A DNA stretch of 64,000 nt, from the NCBI GenBank assembly GCA_944393265.1, contig CALXZO010000006.1:1-64000 (forward strand), given 5' to 3'. Below the pieces are notes generated by a model. It saw only the letters and a program-made list of their open reading frames with translations, was not told the origin of the DNA and ran no database searches. The stretch is from an uncultured Clostridia bacterium. Its GTDB lineage: Bacteria; Bacillota; Clostridia; TANB77; UBA1234. A program made the translations under genes and the position numbers. Positions 59,780 to 64,000 of the stretch are shown one piece after another (position 1 is the first letter of the stretch; the number at the start of each line of letters is the position of its first letter).

Positions 59780-60652
59780 TCACAAATTGCAAACATTTAG
59801 CAATAACATATCTAATGCCAAATCAACATTGCCATTTCGCTTTATGCTCTGCAAACACTCTTCTATATAGCTAATCATGTTAACGTCAAACTCTACATTT
59901 TCTTTTAATTCGCTATAAAAAATAAACATAACTTTTTCCAATACATCTGAAATCATCGACTTATACTTTTTATCATTCTTTAACTCTTCCATCTTTCTAT
60001 TTATATCTAAAAAATTTTTTGTTTTCATCACAGTCGCAATACTATTAGCCATTAAAAACATATCATTATTAAAATCAAGTGCCTTAGATACCGAACCATT
60101 TGCAAACTTCAACGCTTCTTCATGAACATCTCCAGCTAGAATTTTTTTAATTTCATCATTAGAAAGAGCATTAAACTGAATCTCCATAACTCTAGATTTA
60201 ATCGTATTTAACAATTTATCTTTATTTGATGTAATTAATATTATTGTTGCATATTTAGGAGGCTCCTCTAAAATCTTAAGTAACGCATTCTGTGCCTGTT
60301 CATTCATCAATTCAGCATCATCTATAATAAAAACTTTTCGTTTAGACTTCGTTGGCATCAAAATAATCTCGCCAGTCATCTTTCTTATTGTATCAACTTT
60401 TATAGCATCTTTTTCTGGAGCAATTATCTTAAAATCGGAATTGTGTTCAAAAGTCAGACAAGACTCGCACTTGTCACAATACTTACCATTAACTGATGAA
60501 TCACAAAGTATACTCTTAGCAAATTCAACGGCAAAAAGTTTTTTCCCTATGCTCTTTTTTCCCACAAATAAATACGCATGTCCTATCTGATTAGACTCTA
60601 TCATTTTTTTTAATTTTTCCTTATTTTCTTCATGCCCTATAACGATATCCAC
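59780..60652 (-). CDS. holB: DNA polymerase III delta-prime subunit
   Basis: HolB is a clamp-loader subunit. The 290-residue protein shows IGHAYLFVGKKSIGKK (Walker A-like), a zinc module CDSSVNGKYCDKCESC and the SRC-like NALLKILEEPP and TSNKDKLLNTIKSRV. GTG at 60650-60652 is chosen because GGAGAGGAG lies just before it; a TTG ten codons earlier would precede the ribosome site. Next to yaaT as in Bacillus. Confidence 0.93.
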   Translation of the reverse strand: MDIVIGHEENKEKLKKMIESNQIGHAYLFVGKKSIGKKLFAVEFAKSILCDSSVNGKYCDKCESCLTFEHNSDFKIIAPEKDAIKVDTIRKMTGEIILMPTKSKRKVFIIDDAELMNEQAQNALLKILEEPPKYATIILITSNKDKLLNTIKSRVMEIQFNALSNDEIKKILAGDVHEEALKFANGSVSKALDFNNDMFLMANSIATVMKTKNFLDINRKMEELKNDKKYKSMISDVLEKVMFIFYSELKENVEFDVNMISYIEECLQSIKRNGNVDLALDMLLLNVCNL

Positions 60653-60682
60653 TAATAACTCCTCTCCGATTTCTAAATTCAA

Positions 60683-61339
60683 CTATTTATCAATTTTACC
60701 AAATTTTGAAATCGGCCAAATTCTATGTACAACTCTGCCTTCTACTTTCTCAATAGGAATACACCCGAACTCTCTGCTGTCGCAAGAGCCATCACGATTA
60801 TCTCCCATAACAAAAACATATCCTTCTGGGACAACCACATCATAAAAACTTCCTGTGATAGGTGTTTCAGCGCCATCCAAATAAACTTCGCTCTGTTTTC
60901 TACCATTCACATAAACACCATCTTCTTTAATTTGAAGATGATCTCCACCAATAGCTATAACTCGTTTAATAAAACTAATTTTATTTATTTCCAATACTTC
61001 CTTAATTATAAAATCCATAGCCCCATCAAGTTGTTCGTACACACCAACGCCATTTTCTGTATATGCAGGCATTTCAAAAGTAATAATGTCTCCTCTATAT
61101 ATAGGTAACTTAAAAGTCCTAACTGTTCTATTTATTAATACCCTCTCACCATCTAATATCGTAGGCGTCATAGACGTTTGCTTAACAAGTGTCGGTGTAA
61201 ACAAAAAATATCTAACTAAAACAGCAATTACAAAAGCCGCAATTATACAAAAAACCCATTCAAAAATTTCTTTTAAAATTGATTTTTCAGTCACAACCTC
61301 ATTACTTTTACCATCCGTATTTATCTGAACACTTTTCAA
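60683..61339 (-). CDS. sipS: Type I signal peptidase
   Basis: The 218-residue membrane enzyme cleaves Sec signal peptides. A transmembrane helix (about 28-48) precedes the catalytic serine in SMTPTILDG (about 60), the lysine in KRVIAIGGD and the MGDNRDGSCDSREFG box. TTG start at 61337-61339 after GAGGTGA. It has a strong own promoter. Confidence 0.95.
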   Translation of the reverse strand: MKSVQINTDGKSNEVVTEKSILKEIFEWVFCIIAAFVIAVLVRYFLFTPTLVKQTSMTPTILDGERVLINRTVRTFKLPIYRGDIITFEMPAYTENGVGVYEQLDGAMDFIIKEVLEINKISFIKRVIAIGGDHLQIKEDGVYVNGRKQSEVYLDGAETPITGSFYDVVVPEGYVFVMGDNRDGSCDSREFGCIPIEKVEGRVVHRIWPISKFGKIDK

Positions 61340-61359
61340 ATTTAGTCACCTCTTTCGCT

Positions 61360-61388
61360 ATTATACTACATAGATATTATTATATCAA
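61360..61388 (-). promoter_or_regulatory. Predicted sigma-A promoter of sipS
   Basis: On the minus strand TTGATA (61388-61383) and TATAAT (61365-61360) are separated by 17 bases. Confidence 0.8.
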
Positions 61389-61413
61389 GTTTATCGCTAC
61401 TATTATTTGAATG

Positions 61414-61500
61414 ATATAGTTTGATGTCGCCGTTGCAAATCATTCTCGGCGTAACGTTTCTACTTCACACTTTTATATTCAAATCAACTTCAAACTATCA
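61414..61500 (-). other. Two-stem structured element between walK and sipS
   Basis: An outer stem of 10-11 pairs (61416-61426 with 61488-61498, ATAGTTTGA) encloses an inner CGCCG/CGGCG stem (61428-61432 with 61447-61451). No T-run follows. It may be a 3' end or processed structure of the walRK transcript. Confidence 0.4.
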
Positions 61501-61505
61501 TGCTT

Positions 61506-63329
61506 TTATTTTTTTTCAGGTTTATAAGTAGGAATTTTAATAATTACTTCTGTACCTTTTCCTACTTCACTCTTAATATCTATACTTCCATTATTTGAAT
61601 CAATAATCTCTTTCGCTATAGATAATCCTAAGCCTGTACCACCCATTTCTCTAGAACGCGCTTTATCAACACGATAAAAACGTTCAAAAACACGTGGCAA
61701 ATCTTCCTTCGGTATACCTATTCCATTATCAATAATCTTAATATACGCATCATCATGCACTGCTCCAACATAGACCTTTATATTTCCACCTTCTTGAGTA
61801 TACTTTACACTATTTATTAAAATATTAGTAATAACTTGCTCAATTCCATCCCTGTCCGCAAAAACAGCAGGCACTGTAGATGTTATATAGCACTCCAAAA
61901 GCTGCTCTTTTTTGTCTGCTTGTATCTTATGTTTCTCGCAAATCTGTTTTACAAGCTCCGGCAAATCAAACTTGGTTTTCTTCCAAGCAACTTTTTTATA
62001 ATCAAATTTAGTAAGTTGTAACAAATCACTAATAAGTCTTGTCATTCTATTAGATTCAGCTAGAATCACTTTAAGGAATCTTTTCTTATCCTCTGGCTCT
62101 AGCTCTTCTTGCTCTATAAGCGTTTCAGCATACGTCTGAATCGAGGTAAGCGGAGTCTTTAATTCATGTGAAACATTAGAAACAAACTCCTTCCTTATAT
62201 CATCAAGTTTAGCTTGTTTCGTATTGTCGTGAACAACCACAATTACACCTGTTGGCTTATCTTGCTCATTCCTAAAAGGTGCAAAAAAGATATTTAAATA
62301 CTTATCCTTTAACGAAATAACTTGTTCTGTAGATGCCCAATCGTCAAGATATATTATTTTTTCTAGATTAACGTCTAGCTTAAACTTATTAAAAATCTCA
62401 TCAAAAGTTCTTTCATCTTCAAAATTTAGCATCTTCTTTGCCGCTAAATTTGCATGTATCATTCTACCATTTGTATTAAAAGCAAGCACACCATCTGTTA
62501 AATGCATCAATATTGTTTCAATTTTATTCTTTTCACTAGAGATATCATTCATATTATTTTGGATTTGCTGCATCATAATGTTAAAAGTGTCAATAAGTTT
62601 AGCTATTTCATACCCTACATTCTTCTTATCATTGACAGTGATAAGAGAAATATTTCCTTGAGCCATAAGTTCAGCTTTATTTGTAAGCAACGCAATAGGT
62701 TTTGTTATAGAGCGTGCTGTTACTATAGTAATAATAATAGTTATGATTATTATTACTATAATAGTTATCATGTACATCGTTTTTATCTGATTCAATTGCT
62801 TATTAATATAAGCTTTACTCTGAGAAACCAAAACTATAATCTTCCCGCCTTCAGCCTCTTCAGTTTCCAAAACATATGCAAACAAATAACAAAAATTATC
62901 TCCATCATCGTAAATAGCATACTTGTGTGGAGAATCTTCTGCCATCTTAATGCACTTCAACGCATTATCAGTCAATTTATGTCCCGCATCATCAAGAATA
63001 TCATTATAATTAGCATCCAACATGGTACCATACCTAGTTCTTGTATTCAAAGAAAAATATATATCAAAGTTTTCATAAAATCTTTCAATCTCTACTTTTT
63101 TCTTCTTAGCAGGTCCATACACTAATGTAGGACTATCTTTCTCCGACTCAGAAATACCTTTAACATTGAAATTGTATCCATACATGTTATTAAGCATCTC
63201 ATCAACAAAGCCCGTATAATAAACTTGTTCAATTTTAAAAATAGAAAATATTCCAATACCCGATATAATAATAACTATAAAGATAACAAAAACAAAAATC
63301 AACTTTAACTGCAGGCTTTTTAAAAACAT
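61506..63329 (-). CDS. walK: WalK-like sensor histidine kinase
   Basis: The 607-residue kinase has a transmembrane helix (about 8-30), an extracellular sensor domain to about 180, a second helix (about 185-207), HAMP (about 208-260), PAS (about 265-370), HisKA with the phospho-histidine in SHELKTPL (about 388), and HATPase_c with N-box and GTGLGLSIAKEI. It resembles WalK, essential for wall metabolism in Firmicutes. A GC-rich hairpin lies between it and walR. Confidence 0.9.
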   Translation of the reverse strand: MFLKSLQLKLIFVFVIFIVIIISGIGIFSIFKIEQVYYTGFVDEMLNNMYGYNFNVKGISESEKDSPTLVYGPAKKKKVEIERFYENFDIYFSLNTRTRYGTMLDANYNDILDDAGHKLTDNALKCIKMAEDSPHKYAIYDDGDNFCYLFAYVLETEEAEGGKIIVLVSQSKAYINKQLNQIKTMYMITIIVIIIITIIITIVTARSITKPIALLTNKAELMAQGNISLITVNDKKNVGYEIAKLIDTFNIMMQQIQNNMNDISSEKNKIETILMHLTDGVLAFNTNGRMIHANLAAKKMLNFEDERTFDEIFNKFKLDVNLEKIIYLDDWASTEQVISLKDKYLNIFFAPFRNEQDKPTGVIVVVHDNTKQAKLDDIRKEFVSNVSHELKTPLTSIQTYAETLIEQEELEPEDKKRFLKVILAESNRMTRLISDLLQLTKFDYKKVAWKKTKFDLPELVKQICEKHKIQADKKEQLLECYITSTVPAVFADRDGIEQVITNILINSVKYTQEGGNIKVYVGAVHDDAYIKIIDNGIGIPKEDLPRVFERFYRVDKARSREMGGTGLGLSIAKEIIDSNNGSIDIKSEVGKGTEVIIKIPTYKPEKK

Positions 63330-63353
63330 TGCTTCACCTCTCCATCTTCAAAA

Positions 63354-63379
63354 ATAATACCCGGGCAAATTACCCGGGC
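63354..63379 (-). terminator. GC-rich hairpin between walR and walK
   Basis: CCCGGG is repeated around TAATTTG, forming a CCCGGG/CCCGGG stem followed by TATTATTTTTG on the minus strand. It could partly terminate transcription between walR and walK. Confidence 0.7.
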
Positions 63380-63398
63380 ACAAAGCCTTTGAAGAACT

Positions 63399-64000
63399 TT
63401 AATTTGCTTCAAAATAATATCCTATTCCTCTTTTGGTCATAATCATTTTTGGGATGCTAGGATTTTTTTCTACCTTTTCTCTAATTCTTCTAATTGTAAC
63501 ATCAACCGTTCTAACATCTCCAAAATATTCATATCCCCAAACCTTTTCAAGCAATTCTTCTCTCGAAAACACTTGTCCTTCCTGAGTTGCCAAAAACTTC
63601 AAAAGTTCAAACTCCCTAAGTGTCAAATCCACATTCTTCCCTAAGATTTTTGCTTCATACTTATTTGTGTCCAGAGTAAGCGGGCCAAATTCAAAAAATG
63701 AATGTTTATTTTCAACAACTACATCTTCTTTCTTCGTACTTGTCGCACTATCCCACTTTCTTAAATTAGCTTTAACTCTAGCAACAACCTCCCTAACAGT
63801 AAAAGGCTTTGTCACATAATCATCCGCACCAATTTCAAAGCCAATTACCTTATCAACAACATCTTCTTTAGCTGTTACCATTATTATAGGAATATTTGTA
63901 GTTTGCCTAATAGTCTTGCATACCGAAAATCCATCAATTTTAGGCAACATAACGTCTAGCAAGACCAAGTCCGGCATCTCTTTATTAAAAATCTCAATTG
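63399..64000 (-). CDS. walR: WalR-like response regulator, N-terminus beyond window
   Basis: The receiver domain (PDLVLLDVMLP with the phospho-aspartate, VTAKEDVVDKVIGFEIGADDYVTKPF) and the winged-helix OmpR-type output domain (ending MIMTKRGIGYYFEAN) match WalR closely. The start lies past 64000. It leads the walRK pair. Confidence 0.94.
   Translation of the reverse strand, partial: IEIFNKEMPDLVLLDVMLPKIDGFSVCKTIRQTTNIPIIMVTAKEDVVDKVIGFEIGADDYVTKPFTVREVVARVKANLRKWDSATSTKKEDVVVENKHSFFEFGPLTLDTNKYEAKILGKNVDLTLREFELLKFLATQEGQVFSREELLEKVWGYEYFGDVRTVDVTIRRIREKVEKNPSIPKMIMTKRGIGYYFEAN

Overview
The window comes from a low-GC, endospore-forming Firmicute of the Clostridia type. The evidence is AT-rich DNA with strong AGGAGG ribosome binding sites, sporulation and germination genes (spoIIR, spmA/spmB, a SleL/YaaH-like hydrolase, an AbrB/SpoVT-type regulator), a WalRK pair, a 2[4Fe-4S] ferredoxin and the B. 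subtilis-like order holB - yaaT - trmN6 - rsmI. About nine tenths is coding. Most genes are housekeeping; accessory parts are a giant pseudopilin-like surface protein, two Tad/Flp-type loci, a VirB4-like pair and a small graveyard of mobile-element pieces.

Layout: 1-9.8 kb, initiator tRNA, a tandem esterase-like gene, a ClpX-like ATPase with foreign codon use, YaaH, Pdp, ComEA, DacF. 10-14.5 kb, trpS - tatD - metG - small membrane ORF - acpS (all minus). 14.6-20 kb, three tiny genes, spoIIR, mgtC-like, murA, walJ-like, rlmH. 20.1-26.3 kb, Tad-like locus A (TadE-like proteins, an SLH protein, CpaB-like, Flp-pilin-like, TadC-like), followed by spmB/spmA and an AbrB-like gene. 28.2-37.3 kb, one 9.1-kb gene for a roughly 3,030-residue surface protein. 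37.5-38.4 kb, transposase and serine-recombinase remnants, then tRNA-Phe, tRNA-Asp and tRNA-Val. 39-49.9 kb, an orphan gene, hslO, csp, ctpA, yibE/F-like, dprA, yraN, yifB, a second pseudopilin-like gene and gyrA. 50-56.5 kb, Tad-like locus B (TadB, TadA, TadZ) and a VirB4-like pair. 56.7-64 kb, rsmI, trmN6, ferredoxin, yaaT, holB, sipS, walK and walR (cut by the window end).

The most striking observation concerns the codon CGG. Reading every gene in frame (about 19,000 codons), I find CGG almost nowhere although CGG/CCG trinucleotides are common in the other two frames. Five genes with native codon use each carry exactly one in-frame CGG, and in all five the reading frame must move +1 exactly there to give the expected protein: the tandem esterase (340-342), acpS (14450-14452), the giant pseudopilin (37263-37265), yifB (45565-45567) and the VirB4-like gene (55034-55036). 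In every case CGGN yields a single residue that fits glycine: the GTD glycine of AcpS, the SIAGIL glycine of YifB, the prepilin-cleavage glycine of the giant protein. The base after CGG is always a purine (A, A, A, A, G). The only two genes that appear to read CGG in frame (ClpX-like, 2876-2878; orphan gene, 39232-39234) have foreign-looking arginine codons and a pyrimidine next. I infer a lineage in which CGG is unassigned and triggers +1 movement, or in which CGGR is read as a four-base glycine codon. I know of no such genome-wide rule in bacteria, so this is the best candidate here for an undescribed system.
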